From assembly GCF_028372415.1 (NCBI RefSeq), contig NC_092878.1, positions 751,501-815,500 on the forward strand: DNA of 64,000 nucleotides, written 5' to 3'. The position numbers were made by a program, and so were the translations under genes. Positions 35,980 to 48,169 of the stretch are shown one piece after another; position 1 is the stretch's first letter; every line of letters begins with the position of its first letter. The stretch is from Notamacropus eugenii. Taxonomy: Eukaryota > Chordata > Mammalia > Diprotodontia > Macropodidae. The notes under the pieces were generated by a model. It searched no databases. It had not been told where the DNA came from and saw only the letters and a list, made by a program, of their open reading frames with translations.

Positions 35980-36297
35980 GTGTGTTCGTCCTTCGTTGCC
36001 AAAGAAGATCATGCCATCAGAGAAATAATGACATGACTTGCACTTGACTTTGTTTTTGAGTGAGGGAGGGCTATGCAGGTCACCAGCCTCTGGAGAAGTC
36101 CTCCAGAGGCATCTGAATCCAGTGACCAGATATTCACCAGGATGACTGGAGATGACCGAGGATGAGGCAATTGGGGTTAAGTGACTTGCCCAAGGTCACA
36201 CAGCTAGTGAGTGTCAAGTGTCTGAGGTGAGATTTGAATTCAGGTCCTCCTGACTCCTGCACTGGTGCTCTATCCACTGCACCACCTCACTGCCCCA
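35980..36297 (-). mobile_element. Mar1-type SINE, antisense, exact target duplication
   Basis: A full antisense Mar1 body from 'tgtgttcgtccttcgttgcc' to the head 'ctctatccactgcacc'. GGAGGCTCTGT occurs exactly at 35969-35979 and at 36298-36308, an 11-bp perfect target-site duplication. The element is therefore among the youngest insertions here. An open frame at 35811-36047 ends inside it. 36310-37230 holds no recognised feature. Confidence 0.93.
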
Positions 36298-37234
36298 GGA
36301 GGCTCTGTAGCCATAGTCTCAAAGAAGGACTTCTTTTTTATGAAGTGGTATTTAACCAAACTACCGCGATGCTTCATCATTAGTTGTTTGATCCTTGAAA
36401 GTGAATTCTGGAATCTCAATTTCAGCCAGTCATTCACAATTTTCATTTCCTAAAGAGACTATAAATAAAGTGGGGATCCTTGGGCACAAGGAAAGTGAGA
36501 AAGACTGAGCTGCCAAAACCAGTTGCCTGAAATGAAGTCCCGTGACCATCAGTCAACAATCTGATCAAGAAATGGGAAAGCTGAGACTGGCAGGGAGGTA
36601 TTTTGTTGTCGCCTTTCCCATTCTAGTAATGATACCTTCAGCTTGACCTCTCCTACAAGTAATGTCTAAAATCTTCAGGAAATGCCTAGAAAACCTGGTT
36701 AGACTTTACCCCTTCTGCCCCAGAGTTTCCTTCATTGAACTTTGAAAAACTGACACAAAGAGCTAATCTGAATCCGAAATGATTTAATGTAAAATCATTA
36801 AAAATAATATAAAAAGTATGCTCTTGAAAGCAAAAACCTTTTAAGAATACATATATTTTTTAACTATTATTAGAACCTCCTCAAATAATTCCTTTTTTAT
36901 ACACCTTTGACAGCTGTTTGGTGCCCCAGTTTGCTTGGAAGACCCTATGTCTCCATTGTATTTTGCCCAAAATATACTTGATCCTAAAATATTGAAGAAT
37001 TTCTAGTTGCAATTCAAACTTTTTTTCACAGGATCATGGGTGTCTTCTTGTCTTTTTTTTTCTTCTAACAATTCTGGAAAAGTCACTCTGACCCCTGAGC
37101 AAGAGATGGCCTCCAAGCAGAATGGGCTTCTCTAAATTACTACCTATGTGAGCAGATTTGCAAGACTAGGTGTATCTCCCTGCCTAGAAAAAAAAATCCT
37201 CACCGAGGTCCTAGAAGTTCTGAAATATTACAGT

Positions 37235-37755
37235 CAGTCCATCTACTAGCATTTATTAAGTGTTTGCTATGTACCATGCACTGTACTAAGCTCTGGATAA
37301 ACAAAGAAAAACAAAATACAGTCCCTGCTCTCAGGGAGCTCAAAATCTAATAGAGGAAACGGCATAATGACTGTACAAACAGGATTCAGACAGGGTATAG
37401 AGGGTGGGTGGTCATTTCAAAGTCAAGGCACCAAGATTAAGGAAAACTAGGAAGGGCTTCTTGAAGTTGAGACTTGAATGAAGCAAGGAGGTAGAGATAA
37501 AAAAAGAGAGAATTCCAGGCATGGGGCATAGCCAATGAACCTGCCCTGGGGCAAACGATAGAGCATTTTGTTCAAGGAACAGCCAGATGGGCAGTGTCAC
37601 TGGCTCCAAGGGTATTGGGGGGGGGGGGTAGAGAAGGGGGGGTGATAATATCACTGAAAGGTACGGAGGGGCCAGATTATGAAGAGCTTTGAAAGTCAAA
37701 AGAGTTTATATTGGATCTTAGAGGATCCTTATTAGGGAGCCGCTAGAGTGTATTA
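37235..37755 (-). mobile_element. L2 fragment, antisense, part 1
   Basis: The 3' end comes first ('gcatttattaagtgtttgctatgtaccatgcactgtac'), then 'ccctgctctcagggagctc', 'gggcttcttgaagttgag', 'gagaattccaggcatgggg' and 'ggagccgctagagtgtatt'. It continues after a SINE at 38018. Confidence 0.8.
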
Positions 37756-38006
37756 GGGCAGCTAGGTGTCAGATTGAATAGAGTGGCCTGGAGTCGGGAT
37801 GATTCATCTTCCTGAGCTCAAATCTGGCCTCAGATATTTACTAACTGTGAACCTGGGCAAGTCGCTTAACCCTTTTGTCTCAGTTTCCTCATCTGTAAAA
37901 TAAGCTGGACAAAGAAATGGCAAGTCACTCTAGTATCTCCGCCAAGAAAATCCCAAATAGAGTTACAAAGAATTGGACATGACTGAAAATGACTGAACAA
38001 GAAAAA
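37756..38006 (+). mobile_element. SINE inserted into L2
   Basis: The tRNA-like head 'gggcagctaggtgtc' and the BovB/RTE-like end ('gaattggacatgactgaaaatgactgaac') mark a complete copy. Flanks AGAGTGTATTA (37745-37755) and AGAGCTTATTA (38007-38017) match 9 of 11. L2 text continues on both sides. Confidence 0.85.
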
Positions 38007-38017
38007 AGAGCTTATTA

Positions 38018-38150
38018 AATGGGGGAGGGGGAACTGTCAGATTCATGTTTTAAAAAGATCAATTTGACAACTAAGTGGAGAATAGATTGGATGGCAGGGA
38101 GATCAATCAACAGATGATCGCACTAGTCCATTCACAAGGTAATGAGGTGC
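38018..38150 (-). mobile_element. L2 fragment, antisense, part 2
   Basis: 'aactgtcagattcatgttttaaaaagatcaatttgac' and 'cactagtccattcac' continue the L2 sequence broken at 37755. 38150-38500 has no recognised feature. Confidence 0.7.
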
Positions 38151-38519
38151 TGTTAACAGAGTGGTTGCACAGGACATCTTCAAGGTCTTTTCTTTAGCAC
38201 ACACAAACTGATCACTCTCACCTCCCTCCCACTCCCTATTCAGCAGGTGGAGGGGCGGGGAAGGGAAGGGGTGGCAAGGCAACCTTGTGGTCCCACCCAA
38301 CTCTCAGTGGCCCCAGTGGCCCATCTGCTGAATTTTATTTCTTATTCAAAGCCAAGACAAACACTGAACATGCCATGATACCCCTTGGAGGTAAGCGGAG
38401 TCCCTCCGGTGGTGTCAGGACACTCATCAATTACTTCCCATCAAATATATTCGCTCCAGCCCCTGGTCCAGCCAGACACCCCAAGGGCTGAGTGAAATCT
38501 GGTCCTTCCTCCAAGGGTA

Positions 38520-38536
38520 CCACGCCCGGGGCGTGG
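38520..38536. promoter_or_regulatory. GC/CACC-box palindrome in GNB5 promoter
   Basis: CCACGCCC, one G, then GGGCGTGG form a 17-bp palindrome. CCACGCCC matches KLF/Sp-family sites on either strand. Occupancy is inferred, not shown. Confidence 0.4.
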
Positions 38537-38578
38537 CTGGGAGGGAGGGCCTGAGGGGAAGGTCACCTCTCCAGCACC

Positions 38579-38595
38579 GGGGGGGGGGGGGGGGG
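38579..38595 (+). repeat. 17-bp poly(G) run in promoter
   Basis: An uninterrupted run of 17 G lies 335 bp before the short-form ATG. Length may be variable or misassembled, because such runs sequence poorly. Confidence 0.8.
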
Positions 38596-38717
38596 CCACC
38601 AGGGCACGCCCAGTCTCCCCCACTTCGCTTAGCAACCCTTGGCTGCGGAGGGATCGCTCCCCCCACTAGGGGCTCCAGGGCAGCCTGGAGTAACAGCGAC
38701 TCCCCATCCACCGGCAG

Positions 38718-38730
38718 CGTCACAGTGACG
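38718..38730. promoter_or_regulatory. Paired CRE half-sites (CGTCA...TGACG)
   Basis: CGTCAC-A-GTGACG places two CREB/ATF half-sites head to head with a one-base centre, 200 bp before the short-form ATG and inside the CpG-rich block. Confidence 0.4.
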
Positions 38731-38758
38731 GGAAAGGGAAGAGGGCGAGAGGAAGTAG

Positions 38759-39427
<669 letters not shown>

Positions 39428-39449
39428 TGAACAGGTGAGCGCTTGGAGC

Positions 39450-40845
39450 TGGGAAGATTTTGAGGGAAGAGAGGACAATCTCCCTCCTGGAGATGGTCCT
39501 GGCTCTTTGGCAGCCTCTTGCAGCACAGCCTAGCCTGTTGATGCGTTAAAACAGGTTACCCTTCCCTTGACCCCACCTCCCCTTGGGTACCATTCGCATT
39601 TCCGAGCTCTGCCCCAATAGGAGACCTGCAGAGAGAGGCATCCTTCACACACCGTCGGGGTCATCGGAAGGCAGGAACGAACGCCCGGCTGAGGCTGCCG
39701 CCGTGATTTACATTCTTTTCTGTGACCTACAAAATGTTTATGAAAGTCATATTTGACTTGTGACTGTTGTGGTTAAAATAACCTTCCCACAGGGATTTAT
39801 GTGGAAATTTTTATATAGTGGGGCCTCATAAATAGTTGTGGGGCATACAGAAATGTCGGTAGCTGGTTGGAGATAAGGGAATGGAGAGAGAATTCCAGAT
39901 GGGGCCCAGGGACCACAAATAGAACTCTGTCTCCCAAATACCAGTGTGGTCACGTCCCTTTGTTCCTGATCTAGACATACAGCCACTGACCATGGAAAAC
40001 TAGTATGTTAATGTGCTTTGAGCTAAGAGCGGGGAGCCCTGAGCTCCTAAATTCTTTTGGAGGCTCCCCAAATCATTTCTGATCATGGGTCAAATCACAT
40101 CACTACTATGGTTTTCCTCAGTGGGTGATTCTGTCCCCCAAAGCATAGATAGCTAAGTAAAAATCATTACTACTACTCATCGCTAAGCTTCAAAGATTAA
40201 AATTACAATGATTTTTCTTTGAGGAAAAATGGCAATCCCACAACTCTTTGCCCAGTGATAGTTTTACGTATTGTAGCAATAGTTGAGTTTTTGAGAGCTT
40301 TTTCTTTTTTGCTCTTCTGCCTTTTCTTTCCCTTGCTTTTGACTTTGGAAAGAAAATAGACCATAGCGAAACTCATTTTTGCATTCGTTTTGTTCTTTTG
40401 GGCAAGGATGGAAAAAAACCAGTTCCTGAAATGTAAAATTGGTTGATTTAGGGCTCAATCAGATGCATCAGAATAATAAAGTTGTAGTTTTGTTAGATAA
40501 CAAAGCATAGGATAGAATCTTTTAAACAAATGCAAGCACTATTCACCCTTAGCAGAATCCAAGACAGGGCATCATCAATGACTGAACCAATTAGATGGCT
40601 ATTTTTATATGACTCTTGAATAAATCAACTTCCTATTGCCACTTTCTCTTTTGGCAAGGAGTTTTCAAGTCAGCAAGACTTTAAAAAGTTGTTCTTTTCT
40701 ACTAACTTTTTAAGATGAAGAATGATGTTATTCAAAGTAACTGCTACAGAACTGACCTCTACTTTGCACAAAGGTGATTCCAGAAAAATATTATCTGCAG
40801 AATCTGATCACCCCTACTCAGAAAAGCACAGTAGCACCACTGCCT
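39450..40845. other. GNB5 intron, largely unique sequence
   Basis: No exon, SINE or LINE is clear. GC content falls quickly after the promoter region. Short open frames at 39747-39986, 40264-40458 and 40722-41030 show no family resemblance. Confidence 0.4.
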
Positions 40846-40849
40846 TAAG

Positions 40850-41155
40850 TATAAAGCATTCAGCCCTGTATTTAAGGTGCTTTACAATCTGGCTCCAACT
40901 TATCTTTCCAGCCTTATCTCTACTACTTCCTCTCATATATTGTATATATGTGGCCCCTGTCACTATCTGTGTGACTTTAGGCAAGTTTGGGTTATTTAGC
41001 ATTCCTTGGCCTCAGTTTCCCCATCTGTGAAACCAATAGGTTAAGGTAGATGGCATCCAAGGACTTTTACAGTTATAAATCTATGAACTTGTGAACCTAC
41101 TCCAGTGAGACTGGCCCACTCACCTTTGCCTAATAACATCTTATACTTTCCTACC
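40850..41155 (+). mobile_element. L2 piece interrupted by a SINE/MIR
   Basis: 'aaggtgctttacaatctggctccaacttatctttccagcc' is L2. 40960-41090 is a SINE/MIR ('gtgtgactttaggcaag', 'ggcctcagtttccccatctgtg'). L2-like text resumes at 41100 ('ctggcccactcacctttgcc'). Confidence 0.6.
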
Positions 41156-41159
41156 TACA

Positions 41160-41455
41160 AAAGTCTGAAACATGTCAGAGCTGAAAAGGAGCTCAGAGGC
41201 TTTGATACAGTACAATCTATGGCTAAGAGTAAGAGGTAGTTTATTTCATTTTTTTTATACCTCTAAGTGGTAAGAAGTTTTTCTTACACCAACTGGACTA
41301 AATTTTCCTCTTTACTTTTCTACCCTCTTGTTGCAAACAGAACAAGTCTATTCCCTCTTCCACAGGAGAATCCATCAAATATTTCAGACAGTTGTCCTAC
41401 TATGTTTTTTCTAAGACAACTTATATTCATTTTTTCTCCATACCGAGATTCGTCC
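41160..41455 (-). mobile_element. CR1/L3 fragment, antisense, left half
   Basis: 'gtaagaagtttttcttacacc', 'aacagaacaagtctattccctcttccacagg' and 'tcaaatatttcagacagttgtc' match antisense CR1/L3. The copy breaks off near 41455 and resumes at about 42155. Confidence 0.65.
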
Positions 41456-41770
41456 CTTGTCAAAATTCTCACCATCCTTCAGAGCCTTTCTCAGATATCA
41501 CTTCCTTCATGACCAGATTCCCCTAGCATTCCCTCTGAATGCCCATGCAACTGTACTCCTCTCTTATGGTGCATGCCACATTGGACCTTATATTGTGTGT
41601 GATCTCCTCTGGAAAAGGAAGACTGAAATACAGAGAGGTCACAAAGGAGTTGCATCAGTGGGACCAGTATCAACATGGACCAAATCATGGATTACTCAGT
41701 CAGCAATCATGTCTGAAGTGCTTAGTGTGTACCGGGGACTATGCTAAGTTCTGGGAATAAAAAAAAAAAG
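41456..41770. mobile_element. L2 fragments between CR1/L3 halves
   Basis: 41456-41610 is L2 sense ('ctcagatatcacttccttcatgaccagattcccc'). 41690-41770 is an antisense L2 end ('gaagtgcttagtgtgtaccggggactatgc'). Confidence 0.6.
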
Positions 41771-41844
41771 GTGCAAAACCAGTACATTTGTTTGTACAGG
41801 ATGCCCAGTACCTTTGTAATTCTTTTTATCTCCCCAGCTCTGGA

Positions 41845-42150
41845 TAGGCAGTCAATCAACAAACATTTGTGAAGAGCTTACTCAGTGCCAGGGGACTGTT
41901 TTAGGTGCTAGGCATGAAAACATAAGAAGTAAAGCAATTCCTGTCCTCAAGGAGCTTACTCACAGCTATATCAGGGCAGAACTGGTCCAGTTGTTTCAAA
42001 CACATCCAACTCATACCCAAATGGGTTTTCTTGGCAAGAATAACAAGGGTTTGTTTTTCTTTCTTTCTGGGGGGAGGGGGTGAAAGGGAGTGAGATAGGG
42101 GAGGAGAAAAGGTTAGATTTTCATTAATTGAAGAAATAAAATTGAATTTT
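41845..42150. mobile_element. L2 end (antisense), SINE tail and L1-like 3' tail
   Basis: 41845-41960 is an antisense L2 end ('aacaaacatttgtgaagagcttactcagtgcc'). 41990-42045 resembles an antisense SINE tail ('aaatgggttttcttggcaag'). 42045-42150 resembles an L1 3' UTR (G-rich run then 'attaattgaagaaataaaattg'). Confidence 0.5.
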
Positions 42151-42154
42151 AAAA

Positions 42155-42430
42155 AATTTATCAATGTCCTTCCTAAATATCGGTCCCTAGCACTGAACAC
42201 AGTGATCCATATGTGTTCTAACCAGGGCAGAAGACAGCCAGATCATAGCCTCCTTATTCCAGGATGCTCCCTCACTCTCCTTAATGTAGCCTAAGATTTC
42301 ATTAGCTTTTGTGGTCCCTTATTACACTTTGAACTTGAAATCCACCTAAACTACCTTAATCCCCACCTAAATCCACCTAAACCCTCAGATTCTTTCAGAC
42401 AAACTGGTCTCTCCTCAAATCCACCCCAAC
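42155..42430 (-). mobile_element. CR1/L3 fragment, antisense, right half
   Basis: 'caatgtccttcctaaatatcgg' is followed by 'gcactgaacacagtgatccatatgtg', 'accagggcagaagac', 'aatgtagcctaagatttcattagc' and 'gattctttcagac'. This continues the order broken at 41455. Confidence 0.75.
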
Positions 42431-45400
42431 CACCACCAATCTGGTATTCATGAAACTGATTTCTAGGTAAAATTTATCCCAGCATAGCTATATGATATAA
42501 GAGCATTAGAGAGTCACAAAATAAAATGCTGTGTGAGAGCAGAGGGAAAAATTGTTGCTGACTAGAGGAATAAAAAATAAGCTTTCTGGAGGAATTAACT
42601 TTTGAGTTGGATTTTTTAAATGGGTAGAAATTAAATGGGCTAAGAGAGGAGAGCAAGGTCCCATGTACAAGAAATAGAACAGTAAGGTACGTTCAGGAAG
42701 CAGAGTACTGTCCAGGTTGGTTGGAGCAAAAAGTAAAGTAATGTAAAGCTAGAAAAGCAGGCTATATAAATGTAAGTGATTACTATTGTAAGCAAATATG
42801 CAATTAAAAAGATTATTCTGGCAGCAATATACAGCCAGAAAAAAATCTTTTTTTGAATTTATTCTGGGAAGTCTAAAAAATGCCCCCCAAAAAGGGTAGT
42901 AAAGCCTAGATAAGAAGTAGGAGTTCTGATTTTCCCCATTTAAAATATCTGGTTTATCCAGGAAACATTCCCGGCATAATCCTTTTACATGTAAAATTCA
43001 TCAGCTCCACGTTTTAAATTGTCATTAAATGTGTCTCTTTTCAGAAGGATTATGTGCCTTGAAAGCATGTTTAATCTTAGGTCAGTTTATCAATGACCTT
43101 ACAGAACTGAGAAGTAGGACATCAGATGTTTTTATAACATTTCACCTGTCACATACTTACTCAACATTTATATCTTTTCATATTAAAAAAAAGCCCTTAG
43201 GTTTTTTTTAATCATGAGGTTCCTGATTATAAAATAATCAGTAAATAATGGATTAATGCCAACCCTGGCTAAAGATACCAGATCCTAATAGAAAGGGCAG
43301 GCCTTCTCTAAATTAGAACCCTAAAATGTCAGAGTTGGAAGGGACCACAAAAGTCATCTTGGGTTTTATTTACATATGAGGGAGTGATTTTTCTGAGATG
43401 CCACCATGGTTGCCCCAGAATTGTATTTCACTTGGTAATTTTGTCATGTTTTACAATTTGAATATGGAACAGTGGCCATCATTACTAAGTGTCTAAGAGT
43501 ACTATTGAGGAAAACCCCCAGGCCTTGAGGGCCTGGTTGAATATCCTGCTTCTGAGAGCCAGTGATCGATCCTATTGGTGCAGCACCTACCTTCCTTTCC
43601 CGTTCCTCATGCACATAGACATCCCACCACCACAAAGAATTACGAGAAAGTTTCCTAGAGATGATTACTACCTCCAAGTCAGATTGGGCCAGTCCATTGT
43701 CTTGCAGGGCTCCTGACTATCCTGAGCTCTACTATTCTTGTACAGAGTTCTATCACGGTCTCAGTCCCATTTTCCCTATAACTTTCCCTCTTAGTTGGCC
43801 AGAAAATGATCATCCACTCTATTGTTGGTGTTCTCCTTCTCTAAAGTAATTTGGGAACAGTGTGAGTGGATTCAAGACATACATGCTCTCTCCTCTTCAA
43901 GCCCATTCCTGGCGTAATGGTCTGTACCAGGAAGCTCATCGAGCTTTGAATGTTGAGACCACTCTAACTCTACCCCCTCCACAGAAGCTGTGGAAATAGC
44001 AGAGTGCCTGTTCTTTTAACAGCTGTGACATTAGTTATACATCCCAGCTTTTGAGGAGGCTTGGAAACATAGCTCCATGGAGACTAGGACTCCACAAAGG
44101 AACAGGAAAACAATATTGTATGTCTCAGAACTAACTTGTCCCCTGTATCTTCTATCCTATCAGTGGGACACTCCCTCCACTTGCCAAGGAACTGTCCTTA
44201 AGTAGGATGGCCCACGTCTTAGTCAGTTATTTCAATATCTTCCTAGTATGATTGATCATCCTTTGCTCCAAGGAATTTATCCTGACTGTCCAGGGAACTG
44301 TCCCCAGTTTCTTCCCATTAGTCTTTGGAAGCAAATGTCTAAAACACATGTTTGCTAATAGCCAAGAAAATCTACCACCCAATCCTAGCTAGGAAGGAGC
44401 ATCATAGGCATGTTTCCAGAAGATTCCAGAAATGTTCCCACTAATGTGTGCTAATAGAATTGAAATTCAAAATGAGTATCACTGGCATTTGGGATAGAAT
44501 AAGTCCAACAAGATAACAATTATTTCCCCCCAAAGTTCCCATCACATCTCCTTCAACACTTAGCATAGAATACTTGACACATAGTAGTTACTTAATAAAT
44601 GCTTGCTGATTGATTGATTCAGCAATCAGTTTTACCAAGTTGGTCAGAATTAGGCCCAGAGACTTAGTTTCCCTTGCCGTTTCTTTCACCATTTGAAGGA
44701 TGAAATTATCATTAAAGCAAGCCAAGGGATTATTGGTGATTTAGCTTTTGGCCATTGACAGCTAGATAATTTAAGCTCCTTCATCACCTACTCCTAACAT
44801 TCCTCTACTGTATTATACCTCCATGACAGCCTCTCAGGCATTTCCTTCTTCTGTTCAGGTGGCTTGTAGAAGTGCTATCAAACTCAGATGCAAAGCGGGT
44901 GGGGATCACTACAGATACCTATTGACTTAGAAAATTACATAATAACATTATCTATGTTCTGTTGTATTTTTCTTTATTTTGTTACATATTTCCCAGTTAC
45001 ATTTTAATTTGATTCTCTAATGTTTGCTACCTCTGACCTATAGTGTACAAGAAGTATAAGACAATAAGTATAATTTCTGCTTCTCTCTGGCTCAATTTTC
45101 ATCCAAATATTTACCATGCTTTCTTTCTCCATTCTCTACCATGCTTTATTCTGACAAGTAGGAAGGGAAGTAATGAGAGAGTAGTGTTCTAGAAGCCAAG
45201 CGAAGAAGAAAGAATACAGTAGTGTTAAATATTCTTAAAAATTTGAAAAGACCATTTGCTCTTAAACGTTTAAACTCACTAGTGATTTTGTGGAGAGTAA
45301 TTTCGATTCACTGGTCAAAGTGGACACTCCATTACTAAGTTTAACAGAAAACAGAAAAAAGAGGGTTTCATGAAGAGATAACACATTTAAGGTAGGGTTT

Positions 45401-46475
45401 TTTTTTCTAGGATAAGGAATATGTGATTGGGGCTACAAGCATAAGGAAAAAATCCAGTGAAGAGAAAGAGATTGAAAATGAAAAAGAAAGGGAATGATTG
45501 ATGGGGAAAATTCCTAAAGGAGAGATAAAGGGAAAGGAGAGGATCAAGGGCACAAGCGAAGAGTATTTGATTAGAAGGTTGCCCCATTCTGAGATGGAAG
45601 AAGGAGGGAAAGGGAAAGATATGGAGATTAAGTGAACATTAAGCATGTCTTTGTATGGAACCATTTATTCAAGATTCTGGTCTCTTGTGCTCATGGTTTT
45701 TTGATATTTTTTTAAGGTGGTACCTAGAAGGGAGATCCATCAGGAGGCTACTACCAAAAAAAAGCAGTTGATTTCTTTATAAAATGTGTGTGCATATATA
45801 ATATATATGCATATAAAATGTCATTGATATTCATTTCATCAGTGGCCTTTTCCTTGTGTTTCTTTCTGACTCCTTTAATTCAAAGGAATTAAGTGTTTGC
45901 ACAAAACTTTGGGATTGGGCAGAAATTAAAGAGTTAATTTGAATTCAGTATGAGTGTGTCAGTAAGAAGGGAACAGGAAAATATTCTGGGAAAAATAGGT
46001 GATGGTTGGCATATATTCTCACTTTCACTCCATGAGGAGTTTCTGTTTTGGTTGGTGAATCAGGCCTTTTCATTTTAGAATCTAAAGAACAATGTTAGAA
46101 TATGAACATTTTCTTGAGGGGTGGAGGTGGGAGGAGGAGCACACTTAATGTCCTCATGCTGCAAGCAGCCCATGTTGGTGGGTGGCTATTAAAGTGAGAA
46201 AACATACACATACACACACACACGCACACTTCCTCCTATGAAAATACAGATAATCATCAGACTTCAGCTGTTATTTGAATATCGGGAGGGAGGTATGGTT
46301 TTCAGATCTATTTGAAAAGCTTTTAAAAACACACAACACAGGCATTGGGTTAGATGAGTAAGTTCCTTTAAATATGTGGAAATTCCCCTTCAAAGTACAT
46401 GTTAAGAAGTATAAAAGTGCTTTCATAGTTTTAATAGACTGGAAGAAGCAATCTATTAAAGAATATTCCATACAG
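42430..46475. other. GNB5 intron with few recognisable elements
   Basis: 43310-43370 has a MIR start ('gtcagagttggaagggaccacaaaagtcatc'). 44555-44625 is an L2 end ('gacacatagtagttacttaataaatgcttgctgattgattg'). Small AT and CA runs lie at 45790-45815 and 46200-46230. I see no gene or other repeat in the remainder. Open frames on both strands are short and unsupported. Confidence 0.4.
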
Positions 46476-46479
46476 GATC

Positions 46480-46915
46480 TGGAGCAGAAAAAACACTGAC
46501 TCTCGACAAAGGGCCTACATTCCAGCCCTGCCTCTAACGCTAGCTGTGTGACCTTGGCCCAGTTACTTAACTTACTTCATCAGTAAGTGAGGGAGTTAGA
46601 CTCAGATAGTCTCTGAGGCCCCTGGCACTTCTACAGCTACAATCCTAACAGGTCACATTTATTAAGTACTTTCCAATTTACAGAGCAACTTATATGCATC
46701 ATTTCATCTGATCTTCACATGACCCTGTTAGGACACTTCTGTAATTATTCTCATCCCCAGTTTGTAGTTTGAGGAAGGGCACTTAGCAGAAAAGGGGAGA
46801 ACCAAATGCTAGGAAATGAAGCAATTGGCCCAAGGGCGCTTGGGGATAGCAGAGGGAGAAGCAGGAAGGTGAAACTCAAACTCTGACCCAATATTGTTGA
46901 GTCCAGTGCGCCATA
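46480..46915 (+). mobile_element. SINE and MIR
   Basis: 46480-46640 is a SINE ('ctagctgtgtgaccttggcccagttac', 'gtctctgaggcccctggc'). 46650-46915 is MIR-like ('gagcaacttatatgcatcatttcatctgatcttcacatgacc', 'ccagtttgtagtttgagg'). Confidence 0.65.
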
Positions 46916-47189
46916 GTGTAGAGAAAGTATCTGTGTCTAGAAAAATACTGACAACTGGGGGCAAAGAATCTAGGGTTTGGTGGAGGTTTTCTCCATAGTA
47001 GTGAGTTTCTTCCTCCTAGTTAGATCTGGGGTAAGAATGTGCATATGTTCATAAAGAAAGAGTCTTACCAAATTCATCTGATTTTCTTTTAGAATGGAAT
47101 AACTAGTCTTATGGAGAAAAGAGAAATAAGAATATAGAGAGGATGTCCCAAAAGTTACTTATATTGCCCTGAGACCTTTGGAATACCCT

Positions 47190-47190
47190 C

Positions 47191-47227
<37 letters not shown>

Positions 47228-47300
47228 GCATATATGTATGTATATATGTGTGTGTGTGTGTATGTGTTACACACACACACACACACACACATATCCACAC
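47190..47300. repeat. (TG)n-(TA)n-(TG)n-(CA)n compound microsatellite
   Basis: TG at about 47190-47215, then a TATA-rich spacer, TG again at 47247-47266, and CA at 47269-47291. The TG and CA blocks are inverted complements with almost no loop, so a long hairpin or cruciform is possible. The open frames across it (Val-Cys and His-Thr repeats) are artefacts of the repeat. Confidence 0.9.
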
Positions 47301-47649
47301 ACTTTGGGGAGGCAGGCTGGGGAGATGGTAGCACTCATTTGAGATTATCCCCAAGAAACATAATCATCCTCTTGGAGGGAGGATGCTGTTGTTATCCAGC
47401 AGTACCTGTGGCTTCAGTGACAGCAACAAGGCTGCTGAGAATGAAAGCAGTTCTAGGGCTTTGAGGACTATCCCGGCACCCCCATCTCCTCCTCCTGGCA
47501 ACAAGAAATCTTTGGTTCACAGGTTCTCTGGGGAAGAAAAAGCACTCATCTCAAATCCCACATTTCCTTTTCTCCCCTCTTCCTTTTATCCCACCCAGTG
47601 CCAACTGCTAGTAATAACTTCTTTCAAATTAGATCATCTACTCTTTGCA

Positions 47650-48075
47650 TATCATATTTGGATTTAGTTATTTACTATGTTATTTTCCCCATTAGAATAT
47701 AAGCTCCTTGAGGGCAAGGATTCCCCCCACCCTCCAAATTTCTCCAACTCTTAGAACATTAGCTGACTTACAGTAAATGCTTTAAAACAAAAGTTTGTTG
47801 ACTGACTAACAAAAGTGCCAGTGTCCAGTGAGGAATATCTCACAGCCCACTCAAGCTCAGAATGGGCTTTTTTCTCCCTTTTTTGTCTGCTTCCTTAGCA
47901 GCTCGCTTCAAATATTGCAGGGAAAAGTCAGAGTACTGACTGTCTAATTCTTGCCTGACCACACGCTAACGGTATTCATTACTATCAATCAATTGATCAG
48001 CAAACATTTATTGAGCACCTTTTACGTGCCACACATTGTGCTAACATGCAGAGGATACAAAAAGCAGTAGGAGGA
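47650..48075. mobile_element. L2 ends, sense then antisense
   Basis: 47690-47800 is sense ('ataagctccttgagggcaagg', 'cttacagtaaatgctttaaaac'). 47990-48075 is antisense ('cagcaaacatttattgagcaccttttacgtgcc'). Confidence 0.75.
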
Positions 48076-48169
48076 AAGTTACTTAACCTGCTTTGACTTT
48101 ACTTTCTTTATTATAAATCGAAGGCATTTTACTAAAAGCTGATCCCAGAGACCATTTCCAATCTCTGAC

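Noticed and set aside
47109-47464. Open frames with Cys-Val and His-Thr repeats
   Set aside because: They translate the TG/CA microsatellite.
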